The notes: generated by a model not told the origin, from the letters alone. DNA of 64,000 nucleotides from Solimicrobium silvestre (GCF_002976435.1 NZ_PUGF01000003.1:1-64000), one strand, 5' to 3'; counted from the stretch's first letter, positions 35,488 to 45,674 are shown. Translations and numbers: made by a program.

Positions 35488-35958
35488 ATGATTTCTGAAA
35501 ATAAAATACTATCCCCTATTACGATTCGCCCCATCGAACCGAGCGACTTTGTTGCATGGAAGCCTTTATGGGATGGCTACAACGCGTTCTATGGCCGGCA
35601 AAATGAGACGGCGCTTCCTGCTGAAGTAACTGAGGTAATTTGGCAAAGATTCTTCGACCCAATTGAACCTGTGTTTGCACTCGTGGCGGAACTGGATGGC
35701 AAGTTGGTCGGCTTAAGCCATTACCTATACCATCGCAGTACCACGAAAATAGAAATGGTTTGCTACTTGCAAGATCTGTTTACTGATCCATCCGTGCGAG
35801 GCCGTGGAGTCGGGCGCTCGTTAATTCAAGGCGTCACGGAAACTGCGCGTAGCGCAGGCATAAACCGCGTTTACTGGCATACGCATGAATCAAACTCAGC
35901 TGCTCGTCTTTTGTATGATCAGGTCGCCAAGCACACTGGCTTTATTGTCTATGCCTGA
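35488..35958 (+). CDS. GNAT-family N-acetyltransferase
   Basis: 156 aa complete GNAT fold. It starts ITIRPIEPSDFVAWKPLWDGY; motif A is DLFTDPSVRGRGVGRSLIQG (~residues 93-112, R-G-x-G-V-G-R); the C-terminal VYWHTHESNSAARLLYDQVA is the N-A-A-R-x-L-Y signature. It acts in the cytoplasm on an unknown amine. No Shine-Dalgarno seen. It stands alone, 73 bp after the preceding gene. Confidence 0.9.
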   Translation: MISENKILSPITIRPIEPSDFVAWKPLWDGYNAFYGRQNETALPAEVTEVIWQRFFDPIEPVFALVAELDGKLVGLSHYLYHRSTTKIEMVCYLQDLFTDPSVRGRGVGRSLIQGVTETARSAGINRVYWHTHESNSAARLLYDQVAKHTGFIVYA

Positions 35959-36065
35959 GTTCGGTGAAACTGTGATAATAAGTGCCTTACAGCAATAGCA
36001 GCTGCTTTTAATCATCAAGCCAGCCCATCAATGATAAAATCCCAGCTCTTTATTACCCTGAATCA

Positions 36066-36971
36066 ATGAACAGATCCAGCTTCAAAGCTAGCCTGATTCT
36101 TCCCAAAGCGCCGATGAGCCACTATATAAACACTGTTTTTAATGAAGATGCGCTTGAGGGCTTCAAACGGATTCCTGATGCAAGCATTGATTTAATCATT
36201 GCCGATCCGCCGTACAGCTTAGGCAAAGATTACGGCAATGAATCAGACAAGCTGGCGACCGGCGACTATCTGCAGTGGATGGAAAACTGGATCGATGCAG
36301 TACTGCCGAAATTAAAACCTAGCGGCAGTTTCTATATTTTTTTGACCTGGCGTTATTCTCCTGAAATTTTTGTCATGCTGAAACAGCGTATGCAAATGAT
36401 GAATGAAATCATTTGGGACAGACGCGTTCCGTCCATGGGCGGCAGCGTACGCAGCTTTTCTTCGGTGCATGACACAATAGGTTTTTTTGTGAAAGAAAAA
36501 GGCTATTATTTTGATCTGGATGCAGTGCGCATTCCTTATGATGCCGTAACCAAAAAAGCCCGTTCACGTTCGATCTTTGTTGGCGCAAAATGGTTGGAAG
36601 TCGGCTACAACCCCAAGGATTTATGGAGTGTTTCAAGAGTACATAAAAGCGATCCGGAACGCGCTGACCATCCCACCCAAAAACCGTTAGAAATTATAGA
36701 CCGCATGATCCACGCGTCCTGCCCGCCCGGCGGTTTGGTGCTAGATCCTTTTATGGGTAGCGGCACAACAGCTGTATCAGCGCAACGTTGTGGACGTAAC
36801 TTTGTCGGTTTTGAATTAAATTCCAGCTATTGCGAGATTATTCAACAACGTTTAGCTGCACCGGAAGCGCAATTAGTCATGCGAAATAATCATCCTACTG
36901 AGCCGATTCGGGCTAAGGTGAAAAAAGAGCGCATCATTAAGAAAGCGCCCTCTTCGCCACAAGCTTCGTAA
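36066..36971 (+). CDS. DNA methyltransferase, beta class (DPPY), orphan
   Basis: 301 aa. The motif order is permuted as in beta-class amino-methyltransferases: catalytic motif IV DPPYSLGKDYGN (~residues 48-59) comes first and the SAM-binding motif I DPFMGSGTTAVSAQ last (~222-235), with HPTQKP before it. The overall layout resembles E. coli YhdJ-type adenine methyltransferases. A lysine/arginine-rich tail ends the protein. No restriction endonuclease adjoins, so it is probably a regulatory or maintenance methylase. ATG 36114 (MSHYINTVF) is an alternative start. Confidence 0.9.
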   Translation: MNRSSFKASLILPKAPMSHYINTVFNEDALEGFKRIPDASIDLIIADPPYSLGKDYGNESDKLATGDYLQWMENWIDAVLPKLKPSGSFYIFLTWRYSPEIFVMLKQRMQMMNEIIWDRRVPSMGGSVRSFSSVHDTIGFFVKEKGYYFDLDAVRIPYDAVTKKARSRSIFVGAKWLEVGYNPKDLWSVSRVHKSDPERADHPTQKPLEIIDRMIHASCPPGGLVLDPFMGSGTTAVSAQRCGRNFVGFELNSSYCEIIQQRLAAPEAQLVMRNNHPTEPIRAKVKKERIIKKAPSSPQAS

Positions 36972-37368
36972 TGTGAAGCAACTATTTCAAAAAATAGAGG
37001 GATAGTTGAATGCAGCTCATTTCCATTGAAAATTCCCGATTTTTTTGATTTATGTCACATCCACGTAATACAACTCCGCCAAAATCTAACCTAACTAACG
37101 TACATGCAACGGATATGCATGACGCAAGCTAGGTGGGAATGATTCGACTCAGGTCGATTGCCCTAATCGCTGTCGATGACAGTCGATCACTCCACCGACC
37201 ACTCCCTCACTACCAAACCCCTTAAATTGCAGTACGGCAATATCCCTCCCCGCTTACCCAATACACGCCAACAACAGGCAATACCACACGACTAAATTTG
37301 TTACTAATTTTGATGGTTTTCGGGTGATAATGCAGCAACATTGATTTCTTCTCAGATAGAACATCTTC
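36972..37368. other. Gene-free stretch upstream of minC
   Basis: 397 bp without a credible ORF. It contains several short GTCGAT/ATCGAC repeats between 37150 and 37190 and an AT-rich end before minC. It is likely to hold the min operon promoter, but I cannot place a clear -35/-10 pair. Confidence 0.4.
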
Positions 37369-38106
37369 ATGCTTTCAAAAAATCAACGCAAGCCAATTGA
37401 AATTAAAATTTCTACCGTCGTCGCTATTGCGGTTATTTTGTTTGACGCCGATTTAACGATTTTAGAAGCCGCAATAAAAGAACTTACCGCCAATTCCAGC
37501 GATTATTACTCTGAAGAATGTGCCGTCATTGATGTTGCCAACATTGATTGCACAGATCTCGACTGGGCCGCGTTAATTAAGCTGTTAAAAACTAATGGCA
37601 TTAACCCGGTTGCGGTGCGTAATGCCCCCGCATCTAGCGAAACTCAGATTTCCCTATTAGGGCTGAGCATTGATCTTGGCAGCAAGACTGCACCACTCGC
37701 TGAAGTTGCCACTGCGCCTATTCCTGCCCCCACTCCAATTCCTACGCCCATCACAGCAAGTTCACTGCCCCCCATGATCATTGATACACCGGTGCGCGGC
37801 GGGCAACGTATTTACGCGCGTGGCACGGATTTAATCATTACCGCAGTGGTCAACAGTGGCGCGGAAGTGATCGCCGATGGCAGTATCCATATCTACGCTC
37901 CGTTACGTGGCCGAGCTTTGGCTGGTGCCAGCGGCAACACAGCGGCGCGCATTTTTACGCTGAGTTTGGAGGCGGAATTAGTTTCCATTGCCGGCATTTA
38001 TCGGACTTTTGAAAACGGTTACCCATCTTTGACGCCAAATGCCCCATTACAAATAAAGCTAAATGGCGATAGAATCGACGTCGTTTCTATTCAGATAGCT
38101 AAATAA
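37369..38106 (+). CDS. minC: Septum site-determining protein MinC
   Basis: 245 aa inhibitor of FtsZ assembly away from midcell. The N-terminal domain (~10-110) binds FtsZ, a Pro/Thr/Ile-rich linker lies at ~115-140, and the C-terminal beta-helix (~142-245) contains VRGGQRIYARGTDLII and GSIHIYAPLRGRALAGASGN, the MinD-binding and dimerisation signature. First gene of minCDE, with 42 bp to minD. Confidence 0.95.
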   Translation: MLSKNQRKPIEIKISTVVAIAVILFDADLTILEAAIKELTANSSDYYSEECAVIDVANIDCTDLDWAALIKLLKTNGINPVAVRNAPASSETQISLLGLSIDLGSKTAPLAEVATAPIPAPTPIPTPITASSLPPMIIDTPVRGGQRIYARGTDLIITAVVNSGAEVIADGSIHIYAPLRGRALAGASGNTAARIFTLSLEAELVSIAGIYRTFENGYPSLTPNAPLQIKLNGDRIDVVSIQIAK

Positions 38107-38148
38107 GTTGCCTAAGTAAATTAAATCGTTATTCCAAAGGAGTCTTTT

Positions 38149-38964
38149 GTGGCAAGAATCATCGTTATCACTTCTGGCAAAGGCGGCGTTGGTAAAACCA
38201 CGTCGAGCGCCAGCTTTGCAACTGGACTGGCGATGCGCGGACATAAAACTGCCGTGATCGACTTTGACGTTGGCCTGCGCAATCTTGACCTGATCATGGG
38301 TTGCGAGCGGCGTGTTGTGTATGATTTAATTAATGTAGTCAGCGGTGAAGCCACTTTGCGTCAAGCACTGATCAAAGACAAACATTGCGACAATTTATTC
38401 ATCTTGCCCGCGTCGCAAACGCGTGACAAAGATGCGCTCACTGAGGCTGGCGTTGAAAAAGTGTTAAACGACTTAATCCATATGGATTTTGAATTTATCA
38501 TCTGCGACTCCCCTGCGGGGATTGAACATGGCGCAATTATGGCGCTGACGTTTGCGGATGAAGCGATTGTCGTGACCAATCCGGAAGTCTCTTCAGTGCG
38601 TGACTCTGACCGTATTCTTGGCATCATCCAAGCCAAATCACGACGCGCACAAAATGGCGGCGAACCGGTAAAAGAACACTTGTTAATTACCCGCTACTCG
38701 CCAAAACGCGTCGAACAAGGCGAAATGTTGTCGCATGTCGATGTACAAGAAATTTTACGTATTCCATTGATCGGCATTATTCCTGAATCCGAAGCGGTAT
38801 TACACGCTTCCAACCAAGGTAACCCGGCAATTCATATCAAAGGCAGCGATGTTTCTTTGGCTTACGAAGACGTGGTCGGGCGCTTCTTAGGTGAAGAACT
38901 TCCATTACGATTCATGGATTACGAAAAACCGGGCTTATTGAAGCGCATTTTTGGAGCGAAGTAA
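38149..38964 (+). CDS. minD: Septum site-determining ATPase MinD
   Basis: 271 aa. GTG start with AAAGGAG at 38136-38142. The deviant Walker [10 protein letters not shown] (residues ~10-18) and the [10 protein letters not shown] switch identify MinD. The C-terminal amphipathic membrane-targeting helix ([10 protein letters not shown]) is present. It recruits MinC to the membrane and oscillates with MinE. The stop is 1 bp before minE. Confidence 0.97.
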   Translation: MARIIVITSGKGGVGKTTSSASFATGLAMRGHKTAVIDFDVGLRNLDLIMGCERRVVYDLINVVSGEATLRQALIKDKHCDNLFILPASQTRDKDALTEAGVEKVLNDLIHMDFEFIICDSPAGIEHGAIMALTFADEAIVVTNPEVSSVRDSDRILGIIQAKSRRAQNGGEPVKEHLLITRYSPKRVEQGEMLSHVDVQEILRIPLIGIIPESEAVLHASNQGNPAIHIKGSDVSLAYEDVVGRFLGEELPLRFMDYEKPGLLKRIFGAK

Positions 38965-38965
38965 T

Positions 38966-39232
38966 ATGGCCTTACTATCCTTCTTATTTAACACAGCCAA
39001 ACCAAAAACGGCATCGGCTGCTAAAGAGCGCTTGCAAATCATCATCGCACGCGAGCGTAGTGGCCGTTCCGGTTATGATTTTTTACCGGCACTGCATGCC
39101 GAATTAATCGCCGTCATTTCCAAGTACACCAAGGTAGATCCTAAAGACATTACCTTGTCGCTAGACCGAAAAGGTGATTTAGAAGTACTGGATGTGAATG
39201 TCGTGTTACCAGAAATAGAACTGCGCAGTTAA
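38966..39232 (+). CDS. minE: Cell division topological specificity factor MinE
   Basis: 88 aa from ATG 38966; the frame is open to 38951, but MALLSFLFN is the family start and its amphipathic N-terminus binds membrane. The anti-MinCD region ([12 protein letters not shown]) and the topological specificity domain ([29 protein letters not shown]) are intact. It stimulates MinD ATPase to set the oscillation. Confidence 0.96.
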   Translation: MALLSFLFNTAKPKTASAAKERLQIIIARERSGRSGYDFLPALHAELIAVISKYTKVDPKDITLSLDRKGDLEVLDVNVVLPEIELRS

Positions 39233-39389
39233 TTCAATCAAACTATCTACCTCTATTCTCTCCCCGGAAGCTGCACTCAGTACCCTCATGTGGTTTCCGG
39301 CGATCACCGCCCCCTTCCATGCCACAAAGTTGTTTATCAACAACAAAAACGGCGAACTTGGCTAACTTTTAATGATAGTTCACAAAAAG

Positions 39390-39420
39390 TTGACAGGTAT
39401 TTTACAATTATGTAACAACT
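39390..39420 (+). promoter_or_regulatory. Promoter candidate with palindrome TTACA-N4-TGTAA
   Basis: A consensus -35 TTGACA at 39390-39395 is followed at 17 bp by the weak -10 TAACAA. Inside the spacer lies the palindrome TTACA-ATTA-TGTAA (39402-39415), positioned where a regulator could block or remodel RNA polymerase binding. It is about 85-105 bp upstream of the response regulator start, suggesting autoregulation (inference). Confidence 0.4.
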
Positions 39421-39498
39421 TAAGCTCACAATTAGCCGCTAATACAAATACACAAGCTTAGGCATTTTTATACAAACATTGCTTTGCGGAACACTACT

Positions 39499-40188
39499 AT
39501 GAGAATTGCAGTACTTGAAGACGACACAAACCTGCTGGAGTTAGTATGTTCAATACTTAATTCTGCCGGACATAGTGCACATCCCTTTAGCAGTGGCAAA
39601 GAAATGCTGCATAACTTGCGCCGTGAAAATTACGACATGCTGATATTGGATTGGCAAGTACCTGACTTGAGCGGCACCGAAGTCATGCACTGGGTTAGGG
39701 AAAAGCTCTCATCGACCATTCCAATTCTGTTCATGACAAGCCGCTCTGGCGAAGATGATATTGTGGCTGGCTTAGCGGCAGGCGCAGATGACTACATGAT
39801 TAAGCCAATACGCCGCAGTGAATTGGTAGCGCGAGTGCAAGCGCTGTTGCGACGCGCTTATCCGAATCAACATATGCCGGAACATCTGGAATTTGGCCGC
39901 TACATATTTGAAACCCGCTCAGCGCGGCTTTCCTTGTCTGGTCAATTTATCGACGTAACGCAAAAAGAATTTGATTTGGCGTTACTGTTATTCCGCAATT
40001 TGGGACGGCCTTTATCACGCGCGTATATTTTGGAAGCTGTCTGGTCACGCGACATTGAAATTCCATCACGCACCATGGACACCCATATTTCACGGGTGCG
40101 CAATAAATTACAATTGCGGCCTGAAAATGGCTTCCGGCTGGCACCGGTGTATAGCTATGGCTATCGCCTGGAACAAATTCCGGACTAA
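39499..40188 (+). CDS. OmpR-family response regulator
   Basis: 229 aa from ATG 39499 (MRIAVLEDD); the upstream TTG 39484 is less likely. The receiver domain (1-115) has the acidic pair Glu7/Asp8-Asp9, phosphorylation site Asp51 (LILDWQVPDLSG) and Lys of MIKPI. The winged-helix DNA-binding domain (~130-228) contains FDLALLLFRNLGRPLSRAYILEAVW and RTMDTHISRVRNKL. It leads a three-gene block with a LysM/FecR protein and a CHASE2 kinase, which is its likely cognate sensor. Confidence 0.93.
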   Translation: MRIAVLEDDTNLLELVCSILNSAGHSAHPFSSGKEMLHNLRRENYDMLILDWQVPDLSGTEVMHWVREKLSSTIPILFMTSRSGEDDIVAGLAAGADDYMIKPIRRSELVARVQALLRRAYPNQHMPEHLEFGRYIFETRSARLSLSGQFIDVTQKEFDLALLLFRNLGRPLSRAYILEAVWSRDIEIPSRTMDTHISRVRNKLQLRPENGFRLAPVYSYGYRLEQIPD

Positions 40189-40231
40189 TGAATTAAGCAG
40201 AATGCAGCAATCTACATAAAGATAATTGACG

Positions 40232-41893
40232 ATGACTATAGTTACTTTTAAACGGTTTATTTTCCTATTCGTATTGAGTATTAGCTTAAGCAGTTACGCA
40301 CAACAACCAGGCGATGTCGTCGTTGGTAAAAGCGACATTACCTATTACGCCAAACAAGGCGACACACTAATTTCCATCGCGCAAACATACACCGAAAAAT
40401 CAAGCAATTGGGCGCTACTAGGCAAACGCAATCGCATCGGTAATGACCGCGCTATTCCGATTGGTACGGGTATTCAGATTCCGTTTGAATTACTACGCGA
40501 ACTCACGATAGAAGCCAAAGTGGTTGCCTTTTCTGGCGAAGCCACCTTAAACAATGGCAGCGCAACGTCGCCGATTACAATTGGTGCCATCGTGCGTGAA
40601 GGTATGGTCGTCAGTACAGAAAAAAATGGCTTTGCCACGATAGAACTGCCAGATCATTCACGTATTTCAGTACCATCCAACAGCCAGGTTAAATTCAGCA
40701 AACTACGTGCCACGGAATATGCCAATAGCCCAAAAACAGAACTCACCTTATTAACTGGCCGGGTTGAATCCAGCGTGACTTCACTGAAGAACAACAACGG
40801 CCGTTTTGAAGTGCATTCCCCCTTAGCAATTGCGGGAGTACGCGGCACCCATTTTAGGGTGGAAGCAACGGAGCATCAGGTGGCCACTGAAGTGTTAGAA
40901 GGAAATGTAGCAGTTGGGCAAACGGTGCGCCCTAACGCAATTACCCTGCCAGCCGGCAAGGGTGACATTGTGAATGCCCAAAAAGTAGGCGAGGCGGTTG
41001 CATTGCTGCCAGCGCCTACGCTAATCGGCAACTATGCTTTGCAAGAACGAATTCTTGTGCAATTCAAGGTCGTAAAAATGGACGAGGCAAAATCATATCG
41101 AGCTCAAATCGCACTGGATAATAAGGCAGAAAATTTGATTCAAGAAGGCGTTTTTACTGAACCCCACTTCAAATTTTCCGACATCGCTGATGGCAATTAT
41201 TTTGTTCGGATCAGTGCAATTGATGCACTTGGATTAGAAGGATTTTCCAACATTATTCCGTTTAAATTAAAAGCACGCCCTGAAGCGCCATTTAATATTC
41301 AGCCCAAGAAAAAATTACGTGCCGAGCAAGTTGATTTTTCATGGAGTGAAGCAGCCGATGCCGCTTTTTACCATCTGCAAATTGCCAGTGACGCTGAATT
41401 TCAACATCTGCTGCAAGACCATCCCAAGCTAAGCGCCACCCACTACAGCGCCGACCAACTTCCTATCGGTCATTTCTTCTGGCGGGTAGCTTCCATAAGC
41501 CAAAAAAACGGCGTGGACGACCACGGCCCTTTTGGCGATGTAGAAAATGTGGAGTTGCTTGCACCGACAAAAGATTTACCGCCATTTAAAGACTCTGGTG
41601 GAGCCACAATGAACTTGAGCTGGTCAGCGGAACCGGGCCAAACCTTTGTGCTTCAAATGAGTGATGATGCGGCGTTTACACATCTGATTTTAGATCAGCA
41701 ATTACCTGCGCCAGAATTTAATCTGCCGCGCCCAAAGCCGGGAATTTATTTTATTCGGGTTAAAGCGATTGATGCTGACGGCTATGTCGGCGCATTTTCA
41801 GGCACCCAAACCATTACCATTTTTAACCTCTTAACATCGAGCGACGGTTCACCTGTACACAGTTTGGATGGCGTAGTTCATATTGGTTTTTAA
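40232..41893 (+). CDS. Secreted LysM-FecR-domain protein
   Basis: 553 aa from ATG 40232. A signal peptide ends in SYAQQ (residue ~24). LysM-like motif at ~34-85 (YYAKQGDTLISIAQTYTE), FecR domain at ~95-225 (GAIVREGMVVSTEKNGFATIELPDHSRI, then SPLAIAGVRGTHFRVE). The C-terminal half has fibronectin-III-like beta repeats with W-S/A-x-A-x-x-A-x-x-Y-x-x-Q-I patterns. Likely periplasmic or cell-surface, binding peptidoglycan and relaying a signal to the adjacent CHASE2 kinase. It begins 43 bp after the response regulator. Confidence 0.88.
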   Translation: MTIVTFKRFIFLFVLSISLSSYAQQPGDVVVGKSDITYYAKQGDTLISIAQTYTEKSSNWALLGKRNRIGNDRAIPIGTGIQIPFELLRELTIEAKVVAFSGEATLNNGSATSPITIGAIVREGMVVSTEKNGFATIELPDHSRISVPSNSQVKFSKLRATEYANSPKTELTLLTGRVESSVTSLKNNNGRFEVHSPLAIAGVRGTHFRVEATEHQVATEVLEGNVAVGQTVRPNAITLPAGKGDIVNAQKVGEAVALLPAPTLIGNYALQERILVQFKVVKMDEAKSYRAQIALDNKAENLIQEGVFTEPHFKFSDIADGNYFVRISAIDALGLEGFSNIIPFKLKARPEAPFNIQPKKKLRAEQVDFSWSEAADAAFYHLQIASDAEFQHLLQDHPKLSATHYSADQLPIGHFFWRVASISQKNGVDDHGPFGDVENVELLAPTKDLPPFKDSGGATMNLSWSAEPGQTFVLQMSDDAAFTHLILDQQLPAPEFNLPRPKPGIYFIRVKAIDADGYVGAFSGTQTITIFNLLTSSDGSPVHSLDGVVHIGF

Positions 41894-41914
41894 ACTACGC
41901 CAAGATAACAAAAT

Positions 41915-44323
41915 ATGAAATCCACCAAGCAAATTCAACATATTGTTCGCTATGAGTGGTTGATGTTGGCGCTGGCATTAACAGTGCTTGCGGCATGCCT
42001 GGGTTTTCAGCATGGTTTAGGACGGCTTGACCTGCTCATGTATGACAAAGCAATTCAACTCAATCAGCAAGCTGCGCGGAACGACATCATCATCGTTGCG
42101 ATTGATGACTACAGCATTGCACAACTCGGTAAGTGGCCTTGGCCGCGCGCGCGTCATGCGCAATTATTAGAAAAAATCAATCAGGCCCAACCGACTTCGA
42201 TTGGGCTTGATGTGATATTTAGTGAGCCTGAATCCGGCTCCGACTCAAATGGTGATGCAGAATTTGCGCACGCCATGTCCGATAACAATCGCACCGTATT
42301 ACCGATTACTTTGGAAAATAACGGCGCGGGCTTAGTTATCACCCAACCATTTCCAACTCTAGCCACGGCAGCGCGAGCGCTTGCACATATCAATTTAGAA
42401 GTGGACCCCGATGGATTTACGCGCAGTATTTTTTTACGCGAAGGCCGTGAAAATGCATGGGTGCCGCATTTCAGTTTAGCGCTATATAACATCATTAAAA
42501 AACGCGCCATCGATGACTATAGCGACTTACCCAGCACGTCCAATAAACAGTTGAATACATCATCACCAAATAGCTGGCTACGTAACTCTCAATTTTACAT
42601 TCCCTTCTATGGCAATCAAGGTCACTTTAAATCGGTGCCGTATGTGTCAGTATTACGCGGTGAAGTACCGGCACAATTTTTTGCAGGTAAAAATGTATTG
42701 ATCGGCGCAACTGCCGTTGGCATGTCGGACGCTTACCCGACTCCCGTTTCCGGAGTCGACGGTGCCATGCCTGGAATTGAGATTAATGCCAATATTTTAG
42801 CCAGCCTGTTAGATGGCAGATCCATCATCATGGCATCGCCAGAACTATGCGCTGCGTACTCTGTCATTCCGGTCTTAATTGCGTTGTTTGCTTATCTATT
42901 ACTGTCACCCAGACTGGCGCTCAGTTGCACAATTTTGTTATTTCCCCTGACTTTGGTTAGCAGTTTTCTTGCCCTCAAATCAGGAATCTGGCTGCCACCA
43001 AGCGCGGCGCTCATCGTATTAATTATCGCCTACCCGTTATGGAGCTGGCGGCGACTTGAAGCGGCAATTCGTTATTTGAACATTGAAATTTCACGCCTCA
43101 ATCAAGAGCCTAGCTTGCTGCCTGAACCTCTTCAAAAAACAACACCGAATAAGCAAACCAGCCTCTTCACCGATGCATTGGCACAACGTATTTCTTCGAT
43201 GGAAATTGCCGCCAAACGGGTACGTGATTTGCGCCAGTTTGTCACCGACAGCTTGCAAAGCCTGCCCGACGCAACCATCGTTACCAGCGTAGAAGGCCAC
43301 GTCATTTTAAGCAACCAACCGGCGGATGCGTATTTTAATAGCCTGGGTAATAAAAACCTTGCCGATGCACTGTTGCCGTATTTATTTTCGACGATGTTAA
43401 GCCCGCGCCCGCTTGAGCAAGCGGCTACCCATACCTTTAGCTGGTGGCATTTACTCGATCTAAGCAAACGTGAGTTAATGAAAAACGGCATTGAAGTCAG
43501 CGATACGTTAAAGCGCGATTTAATCATTAAAAGCGCGCCGTGCACCAATGCAAATAAAGAGCACATAGGCTGGATAGTCGGCATTATTGATATCAGCACA
43601 ATCCGCCAAGCCGAGCGCGCCCGTGACGAAACCTTGCGATTTATTTCACATGACATGCGCGCCCCGCAAGCCTCTATTTTGGCCTTGCTCGAACTTCAAC
43701 AAGAACCTAAATCTGCCTTGCCACAACCAGAGTTTTTAGAGCGCGTTGCCAAGGCGGCACAAGTTACCTTAGGCCTGGCAGATAATTTTGTGCAATTGGC
43801 GCGCGCGGAAACTGAATACTATCGACTTGAAGTGGTTAATACGCAAGATATTGTGATGGATGCCTGCGATGAAATGTGGAGCCTCGCCAAAACCAAGCAA
43901 ATTCAAATCAATACCGTTGTTTCCGATGAATGCGCTAATGACGAAGCCTTAATTAATATTAACCGTTCATTAATGACCCGCGTGCTGACTAATTTACTCT
44001 CGAATGCGATTAAATATAGCCCTGAAAACACCACCGTTACTATTAGCATCGATAAGAAAATTGAATTTTTAAATAATAGGGTGATTATCCAAATTGCCGA
44101 TCAGGGGTATGGCATTACACCGACCGATCAGCTTAAGTTATTTCGTCGTTTTCAGCGCTTTGCTGGCGCAAACCAACCTAAAAATGAAGGGGTCGGCCTA
44201 GGCCTGGCGTTTGTCAAACTCGTATTGGAGCGGCATCAGGCGCATATCAGTTTGACAAGCAAACCCAATCACGGCACGACCTTTACCCTTAGCATCCCGG
44301 CATATTCTGAGATCCCAAGTTGA
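41915..44323 (+). CDS. CHASE2-domain sensor histidine kinase
   Basis: 802 aa. One N-terminal membrane segment (~15-33), a periplasmic CHASE2 domain (~45-330; RNDIIIVAIDDYSIAQLGKWPWPR and GVDGAMPGIEINANIL), three membrane spans (~312-390), a PAS-like region (~440-560), HisKA with phospho-His in FISHDMRAPQ (~585), and HATPase with N-box LLSNAIKYSP, G1 DQGYGI and G2 GVGLGLAFVK. All catalytic motifs look intact. It follows the FecR gene by 21 bp. Confidence 0.93.
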   Translation: MKSTKQIQHIVRYEWLMLALALTVLAACLGFQHGLGRLDLLMYDKAIQLNQQAARNDIIIVAIDDYSIAQLGKWPWPRARHAQLLEKINQAQPTSIGLDVIFSEPESGSDSNGDAEFAHAMSDNNRTVLPITLENNGAGLVITQPFPTLATAARALAHINLEVDPDGFTRSIFLREGRENAWVPHFSLALYNIIKKRAIDDYSDLPSTSNKQLNTSSPNSWLRNSQFYIPFYGNQGHFKSVPYVSVLRGEVPAQFFAGKNVLIGATAVGMSDAYPTPVSGVDGAMPGIEINANILASLLDGRSIIMASPELCAAYSVIPVLIALFAYLLLSPRLALSCTILLFPLTLVSSFLALKSGIWLPPSAALIVLIIAYPLWSWRRLEAAIRYLNIEISRLNQEPSLLPEPLQKTTPNKQTSLFTDALAQRISSMEIAAKRVRDLRQFVTDSLQSLPDATIVTSVEGHVILSNQPADAYFNSLGNKNLADALLPYLFSTMLSPRPLEQAATHTFSWWHLLDLSKRELMKNGIEVSDTLKRDLIIKSAPCTNANKEHIGWIVGIIDISTIRQAERARDETLRFISHDMRAPQASILALLELQQEPKSALPQPEFLERVAKAAQVTLGLADNFVQLARAETEYYRLEVVNTQDIVMDACDEMWSLAKTKQIQINTVVSDECANDEALININRSLMTRVLTNLLSNAIKYSPENTTVTISIDKKIEFLNNRVIIQIADQGYGITPTDQLKLFRRFQRFAGANQPKNEGVGLGLAFVKLVLERHQAHISLTSKPNHGTTFTLSIPAYSEIPS

Positions 44324-44340
44324 AATCAAGCGAGTCGCGT

Positions 44341-44380
44341 TATAATATAAGGCTAAATATGCTACGAATCGTCGTAGCAT
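44341..44380 (+). promoter_or_regulatory. hemA -10 box and 5' stem-loop
   Basis: TATAAT at 44341-44346, then a perfect 9-bp stem ATGCTACGA (44359-44367) / TCGTAGCAT (44372-44380) with a 4-nt loop, 16 bp before the hemA ATG. A transcript starting near 44353 would carry this hairpin almost at its 5' end. It could also act as a weak terminator for the kinase gene, although the T-run is poor. Confidence 0.5.
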
Positions 44381-44396
44381 TTATTACCAATAAAAC

Positions 44397-45674
44397 ATGC
44401 AACTGCTTGCCGTCGGCCTTAACCACACTACTGCCTCACTCGCGCTACGCGAGAAGGTAGTATTTGCGCCTGACAAAATTGGTCAGGCGGTGTTGGCGGC
44501 GCGCCAATTTTTGTATCGAAATAACGCCTCTGCCAATACGGCTGAAGCAGCAATTTTATCTACCTGTAATCGCACCGAGTTGTACGCAGCGTGCAAAATG
44601 CCTCATCCGCTTGACGCAGCAGCCCATTTTTTAGCCGATTACCACCAACTTCCTTACGCCGAATTACGCCCGCATTTGTACGCGTTACCGCAAGATGATG
44701 CAGTACGTCATGCGTTTAGAGTCGCATCCGGGTTAGATTCGATGGTGTTGGGCGAACCGCAAATTTTGGGTCAACTCAAAGATGCCGTGCGCCAGTCCGA
44801 TGAAGTGGGCGGCTTGGGCACTTACTTACATCAATTATTTCAGCGTACTTTTTCCGTTGCGAAAGAAGTGCGCAGCAGCACAGAAATCGGTGCGCATAGC
44901 GTTTCGATGGCCGCTGCGGCAGTGCGTTTAGCGCAGCGTATTTTTGATGATCTCACCGAGCAGCATGTGCTGTTTATCGGCGCCGGTGAAATGATTGAAC
45001 TTTGCGCCACGCATTTTGCCGCTCAAAACCCAAAATCGATCACCATTGCCAACCGCACATTGGAACGCGGCGCAACGTTGGCGCATCAATTTAATGGCCG
45101 CGCAATTCGCTTAGCCGAATTACCCGATCAATTAGCTCATTTCGACATAGTCATTTCATGTACCGCGTCTACCTTACCGATCATTGGCTTAGGTTTAGTT
45201 GAACGCGCCATTAAAGCGCGCAAACATAAGCCAATGTTTATGGTTGATTTAGCGGTGCCGCGTGATATCGAAGCCGAAGTGGCCCGCTTAAATGACGTGT
45301 TTTTATATACTGTTGACGATCTTGGCAACGTGGTACAAACCGGTATTGAAAGCCGCCAATTGGCAGTAGTAGAAGCTGAAGCGATTATTGAAACCGGAGT
45401 GCAATCGTTTATGCACTGGATAGATGGCCGTGCTGTGGTTCCCGTTATTCAGGAGCTGCATGAAAACGGCGAGGCAATGCGTTTGATGGAACTGGAACGC
45501 GCCCGCCGCATGCTGGCTAAAGGTGATGATATTGATGTAGTACTGGAAGCACTTTCCAAAGGCTTAACCGCCAAATTTTTGCACGGCTCGCAACAGGCTC
45601 TGCACAAAACCCACGGCGAAGAACGCGCTCAAATAGCCGCGCTACTTCCGCAATTATTCCGCACCAAACGTTAG
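44397..45674 (+). CDS. hemA: Glutamyl-tRNA reductase
   Basis: 425 aa, the first committed step of tetrapyrrole synthesis, reducing glutamyl-tRNA to glutamate-1-semialdehyde with NADPH. The catalytic Cys57 is in [11 protein letters not shown]. The segment [18 protein letters not shown] is the family signature, the Rossmann motif [12 protein letters not shown] follows, and the C-terminal dimerisation helix region is intact. It precedes prfA as in many betaproteobacteria. Confidence 0.96.
   Translation: MQLLAVGLNHTTASLALREKVVFAPDKIGQAVLAARQFLYRNNASANTAEAAILSTCNRTELYAACKMPHPLDAAAHFLADYHQLPYAELRPHLYALPQDDAVRHAFRVASGLDSMVLGEPQILGQLKDAVRQSDEVGGLGTYLHQLFQRTFSVAKEVRSSTEIGAHSVSMAAAAVRLAQRIFDDLTEQHVLFIGAGEMIELCATHFAAQNPKSITIANRTLERGATLAHQFNGRAIRLAELPDQLAHFDIVISCTASTLPIIGLGLVERAIKARKHKPMFMVDLAVPRDIEAEVARLNDVFLYTVDDLGNVVQTGIESRQLAVVEAEAIIETGVQSFMHWIDGRAVVPVIQELHENGEAMRLMELERARRMLAKGDDIDVVLEALSKGLTAKFLHGSQQALHKTHGEERAQIAALLPQLFRTKR

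Noticed and set aside
36972-37368. tRNA or small RNA before minC
   Set aside because: No cloverleaf or terminator can be drawn from the sequence.
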